Part shown: in pieces, positions 1 through 7,065 of the stretch
Position numbering within the stretch: the stretch's first letter is position 1
Layout of the letters: every line of letters starts with the position of its first letter
Source of the DNA: RGIG4608 sp045125655
Lineage (GTDB): Bacteria > Bacillota > Clostridia > Oscillospirales > CAG-272
Length of the DNA: 11,577 nt
Direction: 5' to 3'
NCBI GenBank assembly: GCA_045125655.1
Contig: JBGVNP010000078.1
Span: forward strand, 1 to 11,577
Translations under genes and position numbers: made by a program
Notes under the pieces: generated by a model
What the model saw: only the letters and a program-made list of their open reading frames with translations
The model's database searches: none
What the model was told of the DNA's origin: nothing

Positions 1-3000
1 TTTCAACGCGCAATCTGCCCTCGCCATCATAGAGATACTGGGTTCTGAGAAGACCGTTCACTCCTGTTTTAACCTTTCCGCTTCTTATGCCGTTTGCGTC
101 ATAAACAAAGTTTATGGTAGTTGAATACTTTGCGTACTTGGTGAGCAATCTACCTCTGCCCCAAGTAAACGTAGCTCCCATATAGCTTGTGGGGTTGCCG
201 CATGCATCGTAAACGATTGCATTTCCGTCAAAGCTTGTAAGCTGGTCCTTCCAATCGTTACCGTAAGAGTAGTTATATACCTTGGTCGGTTCTCCAAGCT
301 CTCCTGTGGTGTAAACGTATTCATTTTTGGATACTATATTTCCACCTACATTATACACAAACGTAAACGTCTTGTCAAGACTTTTATTGTTTTCTCTAAT
401 AAGTCTGCCAAGGTTATCATAAACGTAGGTGTTTTCACCGTAGGTAATAATGTTACCGTCTGCATTATACGCCACGTTGTCTATCTTTTCGAGAGTGGGA
501 ACGTTATTAATTACCTTGTGGATATACATCTTTTCAATATAACCCGTCGTGCCCTCGGTTCCGCTCGGAACGTAGCCGAACGTACGGATATATCCCGTTC
601 CGTTCTCGGCAGTGGTTATATAGCTCATTCGCTTCAAAGCGTCCCTGTTATAGGTTACGTCTATTGAAGCTCCGTCAACACTTACTGTTTCATTGGTTAC
701 TCTGTCGGAATGGCTGTTTTCGTATTCAAAGCTATTTTCAATAGTCTTGTCGCCATTGGTGAATACGGTCTTTGTGGCTCTGTCAAAGGCGTCTTTTTCA
801 ACAATACCCTCGACCACGTTTCCCATCTGCGTTTCCTTGAGTGCTCCAAATCCATCGTAGAAATACTTTACTCTCCTGCTCGCGGTGTTATCAATAAACA
901 CGCGGAGCTTGCTGCTTTCGGATATTTGCAAAGAGCTATCTGTGGGAGAAACAACAGTATCGGGAATACTCTCTACAGGATAATCACTATAAATATATGC
1001 ACAAAGCTGGGTTTCAGATTCGTTCTCGATCTCAGTTACCTTGATAAGTCGGTTATACTTGTCGTAATACTTCTTTATCACCGCACCGTTGGCGTATTCG
1101 GTTACAGTATTAGTTCTTTCGCTATCGTAGTTTATTACTTTTGACAGAATCGAGTTGCCCTCAACCTTGATATTGTTGACGTTGTTTCTCTCGTCGTAAT
1201 CAAACGTGATAGCGGTGCCATTATGCTCCATTCCGCAAACAAGGTCGCCCGTGTATGAAATATCATTCTCATTCATACCGCCAACGTTTGCCTTAAGCTC
1301 TATGAGCTTTTCACCATCGGGAGTGTGTGTATAGTAGATGTACTGACCGTTGGGTGTTATTTCGTTTGTTAAGATATGATCTTCGTTGTACTCATAAGTT
1401 TTGGTATATTCCGAATCATATCTCTTTTCCGTAACACCTGTGAGATTGCCGTTCTGATACGTTTTGGAAACGAGAATATTCATGGTCGTATTGGTAGTGG
1501 GGAATGTCTTTTCAGTCAAAATCTCACCAAAATCGTTGTAAGTATATTGAACAACAACGTTATCCTCGTTTTTGCTTTCAATAGGACGCATATACTCATC
1601 ATAATCCTTCGTAGCATAATAAAACTCGATCGGATTGCTATTTACCTTTGTAATATTGCTTGTTTTGAGCAACCCGTTAGAAAAGCTTGAGGCCTCCGCG
1701 GTGGCAAACACCGTTTTGCCAATACCTCTTGTCAAGTGACAGCATTTTACATCATCAATGCTCTTTGTAACGGTGCCATATGTGAGATTGGCGGCACTCA
1801 CCTCTGCAAGCATATTCTCACCCTCATTATACCAAACGTTAAAGTTATTCGGATTCTTGAGTCGGCTGATTGTTGTCAGCAAGTAGTCTTTAAAGGTGTA
1901 TCTGACGTCGTTGCATTCTGCGCCGTCGCACACCAATTTGAGCTTGTTCTTGTTCAGATACCATCTTGTTGTTTGATCTTCTTCAAATTCATCGGCATTA
2001 TCATAAAAATCGGTGATATATTCCAATGTTGTGTGGCTCTTGGTTTCGGTAATAAACACTTCGGATAGATCCACTTCCGCCTGCATATTCTTTATTTCCA
2101 ATGTTGCAATCAAATTATTCTCGCCGCACGGCAATTGGATCTTTGCACTTTGAACCTGGTAATCTCTTTTTTTGTAATCAAAATAAAGAGTTGCAAAAGT
2201 TTTGTTGTTTGTATCCTTTAGAACAAGAGTAATGGATTTATCCTGATCGCTGCCCAAACTACTGCTTTTGATCTTCGCTTTCGCACTAAAAATGTAGTGA
2301 GAACCCATATTTTCAAGAGTATTTACTGTTTCTGAATTACTGTTAACACTCTTTGTTGTAAGAGTTGTTGATAGAACCGTAATGCTTTGCTGTCCGCCAA
2401 AATCGAATATCGTTCCATTGCTTTCACCGCTTTGTACATTTGCAAAATCAATGATTCTTGACATATATTTTTCATAGTCGTTCTTGCTTCTGAAACGCAT
2501 ATTGCTGAATTTTCCGGAAGTATTATATTCTCCAACAAATACGGTTTCGCCGTTTTCTGCAAACGTATACATCGTTATGGTGTAAGCTCTGATTCTACTT
2601 TCACTATTTCGAGTTTTATGAATTAAGGTTTCAAGCACTCTATAGTCAAGAAAATAACAATCAACAGGCAAACAAGCAGAATCTTTACATATATAGTTCT
2701 TTACTGCCTTGACAGCGTGGGCATCGCTATACTCAAACACTGTTTTTTTCAAAGAGGCGCTATCTGTTACTTCGATCAATTCACCGTTATCATTGTATTC
2801 AAAGATATATTCATCTCCGGATAACACGTAAAGAATATTTTTAACCCTTTCATTTTCCAGTGTGATTCTAACAAGCTCCTCTGATCCGTGCAATACGGTG
2901 ACGGCATTGCTTTCGTAAGTGAAGGTATAGGTCTCGGACATTCCGTCAGTAACCGTGTTGATTCTACCGTTGGCGTCGTAAGTCACAAAAGTTGTGATAG

Positions 3001-3982
3001 GTGAGCTACCTTTGATATGATTAATTCCGACAAGACGCTTATTAGTATCAAACGTATAAGCTGTATTCTTGCCATCCGAGATTGTGTATTCACCAGAATT
3101 TTCTGTAAGGAAAAGACCGTTTTTGCCGCTTGCATCATATCTCACCTCAAAGTTATTACTCGAGGGTTTGAAAGTTCTATACATGTGTGCACCGTCAAGC
3201 AAAGTATAATTATACTCATCTGTTTTCAGTGTCTGTGCGTAATTAAAGGTCCAACCCTTAATGCCTGTTTCAATACCGTTAGGTGAGCTTGTATCACAGT
3301 CCGCAGCATTATATGTCATAGATAAACCCAACGGCATCCTTTTGCCCTTACTCTTAAAAAGATTTTGTGTATAAAAAAGCTTTCCGTTCCTTGTATTAAT
3401 AGAATACAAACCCTTTGTACCTATACTTTTTTCAAGTTTGGAAACATTTGGAATAAAATCATCATCTTCAAGATATTCCACCTCCAGAGTTGCGCCTGTT
3501 CTATATACAGAACAAGAGCTCTGCATTTGGTTTTGGATAATGAGTGATATGGTTTGCGTTTCACAACCGCGCAAGCAACTACTAATATCGATTACTCTGT
3601 GAGTAATATTTCCGCTCGAATCGGTTCTGGCATCCATGTATGCAAACGGGGGATCCAGCATAAGGTTTTCTCCATAGTAATTTGAAACTTGAAAGCCTGA
3701 CCTTGTTCCTGTTTTGTTTGTTAACAAAAGCAAAACTCTTTTTATACTTTTGAATTTTTTGCCAGGTGTTATAGATATATCGCATCGCATTTGTCTCGTA
3801 CTATCACAATACGCTGTATTTCCAAGGATAGTATCACCACTACTTTTATCCACACTAAATGTATTAATAGAATAGGCTATGGGCCCATCTGTGGGTGGTG
3901 GCTGGATGGGATCTAATGGTAAAATAAGTCCCAAAGCTCGAGCGTTTTCCTGCTCATTGGTATTTGTGTTTTTGTTATTCAT
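1..3982 (-). CDS. Giant RHS/YD-repeat protein, 3' end cut by window edge
   Basis: An uninterrupted frame of 1327 codons runs from the ATG at 3982 to the window start; I translated it throughout and found no stop or frameshift. Start chosen for the AGAAAGGA at 3991-3998, 8 nt upstream. No signal peptide or membrane segment is visible. Layout: residues 1-190 form a beta-rich leader region; residues 205-225 contain PLGLSMTYN, typical of the RHS core entry; YD-like motifs lie at about 282, 335 and 396; residues 430-780 are a non-YD, beta-rich, possibly carbohydrate-binding-like insert; YD motifs resume from about 815 to 1319 (for example YDNLGRL at 1188, YDACGNP at 1258, YDGEGRL at 1318). In known RHS proteins such repeats build a closed shell around a variable C-terminal toxin; that tip would lie left of position 1 and cannot be judged. 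It lies downstream of the holin-like gene on the same strand. RHS identity is certain; toxin function is inference. Confidence 0.93.
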   Translation of the reverse strand, partial: MNNKNTNTNEQENARALGLILPLDPIQPPPTDGPIAYSINTFSVDKSSGDTILGNTAYCDSTRQMRCDISITPGKKFKSIKRVLLLLTNKTGTRSGFQVSNYYGENLMLDPPFAYMDARTDSSGNITHRVIDISSCLRGCETQTISLIIQNQMQSSCSVYRTGATLEVEYLEDDDFIPNVSKLEKSIGTKGLYSINTRNGKLFYTQNLFKSKGKRMPLGLSMTYNAADCDTSSPNGIETGIKGWTFNYAQTLKTDEYNYTLLDGAHMYRTFKPSSNNFEVRYDASGKNGLFLTENSGEYTISDGKNTAYTFDTNKRLVGINHIKGSSPITTFVTYDANGRINTVTDGMSETYTFTYESNAVTVLHGSEELVRITLENERVKNILYVLSGDEYIFEYNDNGELIEVTDSASLKKTVFEYSDAHAVKAVKNYICKDSACLPVDCYFLDYRVLETLIHKTRNSESRIRAYTITMYTFAENGETVFVGEYNTSGKFSNMRFRSKNDYEKYMSRIIDFANVQSGESNGTIFDFGGQQSITVLSTTLTTKSVNSNSETVNTLENMGSHYIFSAKAKIKSSSLGSDQDKSITLVLKDTNNKTFATLYFDYKKRDYQVQSAKIQLPCGENNLIATLEIKNMQAEVDLSEVFITETKSHTTLEYITDFYDNADEFEEDQTTRWYLNKNKLKLVCDGAECNDVRYTFKDYLLTTISRLKNPNNFNVWYNEGENMLAEVSAANLTYGTVTKSIDDVKCCHLTRGIGKTVFATAEASSFSNGLLKTSNITKVNSNPIEFYYATKDYDEYMRPIESKNEDNVVVQYTYNDFGEILTEKTFPTTNTTMNILVSKTYQNGNLTGVTEKRYDSEYTKTYEYNEDHILTNEITPNGQYIYYTHTPDGEKLIELKANVGGMNENDISYTGDLVCGMEHNGTAITFDYDERNNVNNIKVEGNSILSKVINYDSERTNTVTEYANGAVIKKYYDKYNRLIKVTEIENESETQLCAYIYSDYPVESIPDTVVSPTDSSLQISESSKLRVFIDNTASRRVKYFYDGFGALKETQMGNVVEGIVEKDAFDRATKTVFTNGDKTIENSFEYENSHSDRVTNETVSVDGASIDVTYNRDALKRMSYITTAENGTGYIRTFGYVPSGTEGTTGYIEKMYIHKVINNVPTLEKIDNVAYNADGNIITYGENTYVYDNLGRLIRENNKSLDKTFTFVYNVGGNIVSKNEYVYTTGELGEPTKVYNYSYGNDWKDQLTSFDGNAIVYDACGNPTSYMGATFTWGRGRLLTKYAKYSTTINFVYDANGIRSGKVKTGVNGLLRTQYLYDGEGRLRVE

Positions 3983-4031
3983 ATTATTTTTCCTTTCTAA
4001 AATTTATTTTTACACAACAAAAATAACTTCA

Positions 4032-4058
4032 CATTGAGTCTTGTGCGAATACTCAATG
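4032..4058 (-). promoter_or_regulatory. Stem-loop in the leader of the RHS gene
   Basis: In the minus-strand RNA, CATTGAGT (4058-4051) pairs perfectly over 8 bp with ACTCAATG (4039-4032) around an 11-nt loop. No U-tract follows directly, so it is not a classic intrinsic terminator. Because the 5' arm overlaps the end of the 7-codon ORF, a ribosome there would keep the stem open. Regulation is inference. Confidence 0.4.
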
Positions 4059-4076
4059 CTGCTTTGATACAATCAT
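4053..4076 (-). CDS. Possible 7-codon leader ORF (MIVSKQH)
   Basis: A very short frame reading MIVSKQH then TGA. Its AAGGAGG (4084-4090) sits 7 nt before the ATG and is the strongest Shine-Dalgarno on this transcript, stronger than that of either neighbour. The last codon and the stop lie within the 5' arm of a stem-loop (4032-4058). The position between the holin-like gene and the RHS gene suggests a leader peptide or the remnant of a decayed gene; the peptide itself resembles nothing I know. Confidence 0.35.
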   Translation of the reverse strand: MIVSKQH

Positions 4077-4107
4077 ATAACCACCTCCTTAATAATCGAT
4101 GTATCGA

Positions 4108-4395
4108 TCATTTCTTTTTGAATTGAATATATAGCTGACTGGCATAAACCGTAGCACCTGCGACAAGAACCCCCTGTGTAATTGATACAAAAACCGCGCT
4201 GACTACGTCCTGCCAATTACCTATCTCACTTCTGGAAAGCACCCACAAAGTAGATAATAAAATGGATATAATCCCTAAGAGCAACGGTATATTCTCGTCG
4301 GGTACATTACTCTTCTTAATTCCAAGTCCCGTAAAATACAAAACAGGAATAAGAACAAGTAATTCGGGTTTGATAAAATTAATTACATCCTCCAA
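4108..4395 (-). CDS. Holin-like small membrane protein (Hol44 / Phage_holin_5_2 type)
   Basis: A 95-aa protein with three hydrophobic helices at roughly residues 9-25, 35-53 and 64-85, an acidic N-terminus (EDVINFIKPE) and a basic tail (QFKKK). The segment QGVLVAGATVYASQ and the opening NFIKPELLVLIPVLY resemble the holin family named for Hol44; assignment is from memory of that family. I place the start at TTG 4395 because AGAGGAG (4404-4410) lies 8 nt upstream; an in-frame ATG at 4425 has no ribosome binding site, and longer readings run into the promoter. Holins form inner-membrane pores that release endolysins or, as with TcdE, large toxins. No endolysin gene lies next to it; the next substantial gene is the RHS protein. 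It is the first gene after the minus-strand promoter at 4487-4515, with a leader of about 85 nt. Confidence 0.75.
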   Translation of the reverse strand: MEDVINFIKPELLVLIPVLYFTGLGIKKSNVPDENIPLLLGIISILLSTLWVLSRSEIGNWQDVVSAVFVSITQGVLVAGATVYASQLYIQFKKK

Positions 4396-4486
4396 TTCAA
4401 TCACTCCTCTCTTTGAATATGCCATATCTGGTTCATCATTTACAAAAAAATAATGAATATTTGATTTTCGGGTATCTTGTGTGTAT

Positions 4487-4515
4487 ATAATATACCATTT
4501 TTGGTTCATTGTCAA
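4487..4515 (-). promoter_or_regulatory. Sigma-A-type promoter for holin-RHS transcript
   Basis: On the minus strand, TTGACA (4515-4510) is followed after exactly 17 bp by TATTAT (4492-4487). Predicted transcription start is near 4480. An operator-like repeat fills the spacer, so a repressor bound there would block RNA polymerase. Confidence 0.75.
4494..4505. promoter_or_regulatory. Operator-like repeat 1
   Basis: ACCATTTTTGGT, a 4+4 bp dyad with a 4-bp centre, located inside the spacer of the holin-side promoter. It is the best match to the four-copy consensus. In the promoter direction it lies within TGAACC-N4-ATGGTAT, the same frame as copy 4. Confidence 0.55.
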
Positions 4516-4525
4516 TACAAAGTTA

Positions 4526-4537
4526 GCTATTTTTGGA
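4526..4537. promoter_or_regulatory. Operator-like repeat 2
   Basis: GCTATTTTTGGA matches the consensus at 9 of 12 positions. Its centre is 32 bp from that of copy 1, close to three helical turns. It lies between the two divergent promoters. Confidence 0.35.
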
Positions 4538-4566
4538 ATATTCTCCATAGCGCACAAATATTTTGT

Positions 4567-4578
4567 TCCATTTTTGGT
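4567..4578. promoter_or_regulatory. Operator-like repeat 3
   Basis: TCCATTTTTGGT matches the consensus at 11 of 12 positions. It lies just upstream of the -35 box of the repressor promoter, 41 bp centre-to-centre from copy 2. Confidence 0.5.
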
Positions 4579-4589
4579 AATAATTCCCA

Positions 4590-4618
4590 TTGACTTTTTG
4601 AACCGATTATGGTATAAT
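4590..4618 (+). promoter_or_regulatory. Sigma-A-type promoter for the S24 repressor
   Basis: TTGACT (4590-4595), 17-bp spacer, TATAAT (4613-4618). Predicted start near 4625, giving a leader of about 25 nt before the ATG at 4650. It points away from the holin-side promoter about 75 bp distant. Confidence 0.78.
4602..4613. promoter_or_regulatory. Operator-like repeat 4
   Basis: ACCGATTATGGT (consensus match 9 of 12 on the reverse strand) lies in the spacer of the repressor promoter and touches its -10 box. Its setting TGAACC-N4-ATGGTAT is shared exactly with the opposing promoter, which argues for binding by the same protein and autoregulation. Confidence 0.5.
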
Positions 4619-4649
4619 ATTAAAAACAAAATAAATAAGGAGTACTATT

Positions 4650-5297
4650 ATGAGTACAGTAGTAACAAAAATAAAAGAAGCCCTCAAAGAAAATAGAATG
4701 TCAGTTCGTGAGCTTGCAAGACGCTCTGAAATTGCCCAAACGACAATGAACAGATATCTCACAACTGACACTGAGATCCCCGTAGGCAAGCTTGAAAGCA
4801 TCGCTAAAGCTCTTGGAGTTACTCCCGGATATCTTATGGGTTATGGAATGGATGTAAGCTACGCAAGCAAGCTCGTAGGTTTAATTAAGCCCATATCAAA
4901 GCAAAAGCTCCCCATCTTAGGCAATGTTGCCTGTGGAGAGCCGATATTTGCAGATGAGAGCCACGAGAGTTATATTGAGGCCGATAATGATATAGATGCA
5001 GATTTCTGCCTTGTAGCCAAAGGGGACAGCATGATAAATGCTCGTATTTTTGATGGAGATATGCTTTTTGTAAAATCGCAGTCTACAGTTGATAACGGCG
5101 ATATTGCAGTTGTGCTTATTGATGATGAAGCTACCGTTAAAAGAGTATATATTGAACACAACAACGACAACACTGTTTCCATGCTCACTCTTATTCCCGA
5201 GAATCCTATGTACAGACCCATGAGATACACTGGGCATTCTCTCGATTCAGTGCGTATTCTTGGAAAAGTAGTTGCGGGGCAGTATAGGATAAGATAA
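4650..5297 (+). CDS. XRE-family repressor with S24 self-cleaving domain (CI/LexA-like)
   Basis: 215 aa. Residues about 5-65 form an XRE helix-turn-helix (helices around MSVRELARRSEIAQTTMNRYL at 17-37). After a short linker, residues 87-215 are an S24/LexA-type peptidase fold: the cleavage-site region reads VACGEP (Cys95-Gly96 in place of the usual Ala-Gly), the catalytic serine is in GDSM (Ser127) and the lysine in ATVKR (Lys164). Such proteins bind operators as dimers and cut themselves when stimulated by RecA filaments, which derepresses target genes. Start ATG 4650 has AAGGAG at 4637-4642, 7 nt upstream. The gene diverges from the holin-RHS unit across four operator-like repeats, so control of that unit and of itself is the likely role. 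Family assignment is secure; SOS response and targets are inferred. A phage-type repressor is likelier than host LexA, given the XRE domain. Confidence 0.93.
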   Translation: MSTVVTKIKEALKENRMSVRELARRSEIAQTTMNRYLTTDTEIPVGKLESIAKALGVTPGYLMGYGMDVSYASKLVGLIKPISKQKLPILGNVACGEPIFADESHESYIEADNDIDADFCLVAKGDSMINARIFDGDMLFVKSQSTVDNGDIAVVLIDDEATVKRVYIEHNNDNTVSMLTLIPENPMYRPMRYTGHSLDSVRILGKVVAGQYRIR

Positions 5298-5303
5298 TTA
5301 ACA

Positions 5304-5322
5304 TAATAATTTAGAATTATTA
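5304..5322. repeat. AT-only stem-loop between repressor and transposase
   Basis: TAATAATT and AATTATTA pair perfectly (8 bp) around TAG. No T-tract follows on the plus strand, so it is a weak candidate for a terminator; it could modulate read-through into the transposase gene. Confidence 0.3.
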
Positions 5323-5352
5323 AAACAAAACTAATGATAAATTGGAGGCATA

Positions 5353-7029
5353 ATGAGCTTCGAGAAGCAAACCTACTTTAGTTGGGATTTAAAAGATTTA
5401 GACGAAGATCAAATACCATCATTGGATTTACCCGATGTCAGTATCGATAAATGTTCTGTCCCTAAGGACGGCGGAAAATATATGGTTTTCTACGTTAGCG
5501 CCAAGATGGAGGTTCGTCCATCTGTGTGTAATGTATGTAAAACTCAAGACTCTATGATCAGTGACGGAAACGGATCCCCAAGATTGCTGCATGATGTTTC
5601 TCGTAACAACTATAGGGTAGATATAGCACTTTTGCCAAAAAGATTCAAATGCAAAGAGTGCGGTGCCAAAATCACCCCATCTTTGAGAGGTATAGAAGAA
5701 AACAGACAAGCAACTTCGCGTTTAATGAAATATTTACAAACAGAATGTTTCCTTCAGTCGCACACCGCTTTAGCAGAACGCAGCGGGTTTTCTACCGAAA
5801 CTATTCAAAATATTATGGATGAAGAGATTGAAAAATATGAAACAAACCGTAGGCTCAATCCATTGGAAGCTCCTCGTGTACTCGGAATAGATGAAAAGCA
5901 CATTGACAAGGTCATGTGCGGTACATTCGTTGATGTGGAAACCGGTCGTTTGCTCGACATGGTGGACAACAACAAAGAAAGCACTATGAAAAATGCGATA
6001 ATGAAGCTTAAGCATTGGGATACCAATATTAAAGTTGTCACAACCGATATGAATAATGCATATCTTCGGTGGTTACCAACTTTTCTTCCTAATGCCACAA
6101 TGGTAGTTGATAAGTTTCACGTTATGCAGGATGTTCATAGAAAAGTTAAAGCAACCAAGAAAAAGCTTTATGAATACAGAAAAGGTCTTATTAAGCAAAT
6201 AGATGATCCCGAAGAAAGAGTTAGGCAAAACACTATATTGCAAATGCTCAATTCAGACAAAAGACTATTTGACTACGGACTTGATAGCATTGTAAGGGAT
6301 GAAAACTCCGATAGGGCATTTAAGTTGCTCACCGTTATGGAGGAGTTTCAAGAGTTTAAACTTTTAAGAAAATTGCTTTATTTTGCTGAATTGATGTATC
6401 AACAAAAAACGATCGAGGACGCCACTTCCGTGTGGAACGAATGGATGTACTGGTTGCCTCCATTAAAGAAGAAAGAATACGATGAATGGTGTAATTTATA
6501 TAGTGTTCCACCTCTATTCGACGAATTTCAAAGTTTGCTAAGGCCCGGATTTCAATTTTTTAAAGCATACATACTGAATTATTTCAGACCGGGTTGCAGA
6601 CATACCAATGCTGCCACGGAAGGTGTTAACACACTCATTGAAAGAATCAATCGTGACGGCAACGGACTAAAATTCAAAAATCTTCGTGCTAAAAGTCTAT
6701 ACGCTTCTCTTATTCACGAGAGAAAACAATATGGGATAGATATGAAGACGATAGAGGCATGGGTTCCCAAGGTTCATCTTGCGGGCACTTGGGGTTTGGA
6801 TCAGGAAGAACTTGTGTATAAAGATGTTTATGAATTTACGGAGACATCATATAACTTCAACATTGATCCTGTGAATATCTTTGGAAATAACGATGAGTTG
6901 CTTGATATCATCACTATGAAAGTTGTGAATGAAAAAACAGACACCTTTAACATAGACACTGAAACCATTATAGGCCGTGCTCAAACTTTTTGGCAAGATT
7001 TCGAATGCTATTTTGACGATATTGAATAA
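5353..7029 (+). CDS. ISL3-family-like DDE transposase, long form
   Basis: 558 aa. Order of parts: N-terminal zinc finger (Cys59-X2-Cys62 and Cys100-X2-Cys103), a helix-turn-helix at about 132-155 (SHTALAERSGFSTETIQNIM), then the transposase core. Motifs typical of ISL3 transposases: GIDEKH (Asp180), TTDMNNAYL (Asp232), VVDKFHVMQ (253), and ATEGVNTLIERI with Glu423 as the likely third acidic residue. The DDE set therefore looks intact. It is longer than the roughly 400-440 aa of common ISL3 enzymes because of an N-terminal arm and about 90 extra residues after the core. GGAGG at 5344-5348 supports ATG 5353. It lies 55 bp after the repressor with no clear promoter of its own. I found no terminal inverted repeats in the 55 bp upstream or just downstream, so an autonomous insertion sequence is not demonstrated; it could be an element with distant ends or a resident transposase. 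Confidence 0.88.
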   Translation: MSFEKQTYFSWDLKDLDEDQIPSLDLPDVSIDKCSVPKDGGKYMVFYVSAKMEVRPSVCNVCKTQDSMISDGNGSPRLLHDVSRNNYRVDIALLPKRFKCKECGAKITPSLRGIEENRQATSRLMKYLQTECFLQSHTALAERSGFSTETIQNIMDEEIEKYETNRRLNPLEAPRVLGIDEKHIDKVMCGTFVDVETGRLLDMVDNNKESTMKNAIMKLKHWDTNIKVVTTDMNNAYLRWLPTFLPNATMVVDKFHVMQDVHRKVKATKKKLYEYRKGLIKQIDDPEERVRQNTILQMLNSDKRLFDYGLDSIVRDENSDRAFKLLTVMEEFQEFKLLRKLLYFAELMYQQKTIEDATSVWNEWMYWLPPLKKKEYDEWCNLYSVPPLFDEFQSLLRPGFQFFKAYILNYFRPGCRHTNAATEGVNTLIERINRDGNGLKFKNLRAKSLYASLIHERKQYGIDMKTIEAWVPKVHLAGTWGLDQEELVYKDVYEFTETSYNFNIDPVNIFGNNDELLDIITMKVVNEKTDTFNIDTETIIGRAQTFWQDFECYFDDIE

Positions 7030-7040
7030 AACACAAAAAT

Positions 7041-7061
7041 AGGGACCGGTTCTCGGTCCCT
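7041..7061. terminator. Shared bidirectional terminator
   Basis: AGGGACCG pairs with CGGTCCCT (8 bp) around GTTCT. It lies 12 bp after the transposase stop and 5 bp beyond the stop of the convergent gene. A-rich sequence on the left and T-rich on the right make it usable in both directions. Confidence 0.7.
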
Positions 7062-7065
7062 GTTT

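Noticed and set aside
710..2068. Plus-strand open frames at 710-1144, 1376-1690 and 1736-2068
   Set aside because: They lie opposite the continuous RHS frame, have no good ribosome binding sites, and their products are low-complexity hydrophobic antisense readings.
2323..2562. Minus-strand 79-aa frame inside the RHS gene
   Set aside because: It is out of frame with the RHS reading frame, which is intact across it.
1..3982. Frameshift or pseudogene in the RHS gene
   Set aside because: Codon-by-codon translation from 3982 to the window edge shows no internal stop; only the window edge cuts it.
4396..4629. N-terminal extension of the holin-like gene to an ATG at 4629 (173 aa)
   Set aside because: It would start upstream of the minus-strand promoter and read through the operator region; the extra residues look random and no ribosome binding site supports it.
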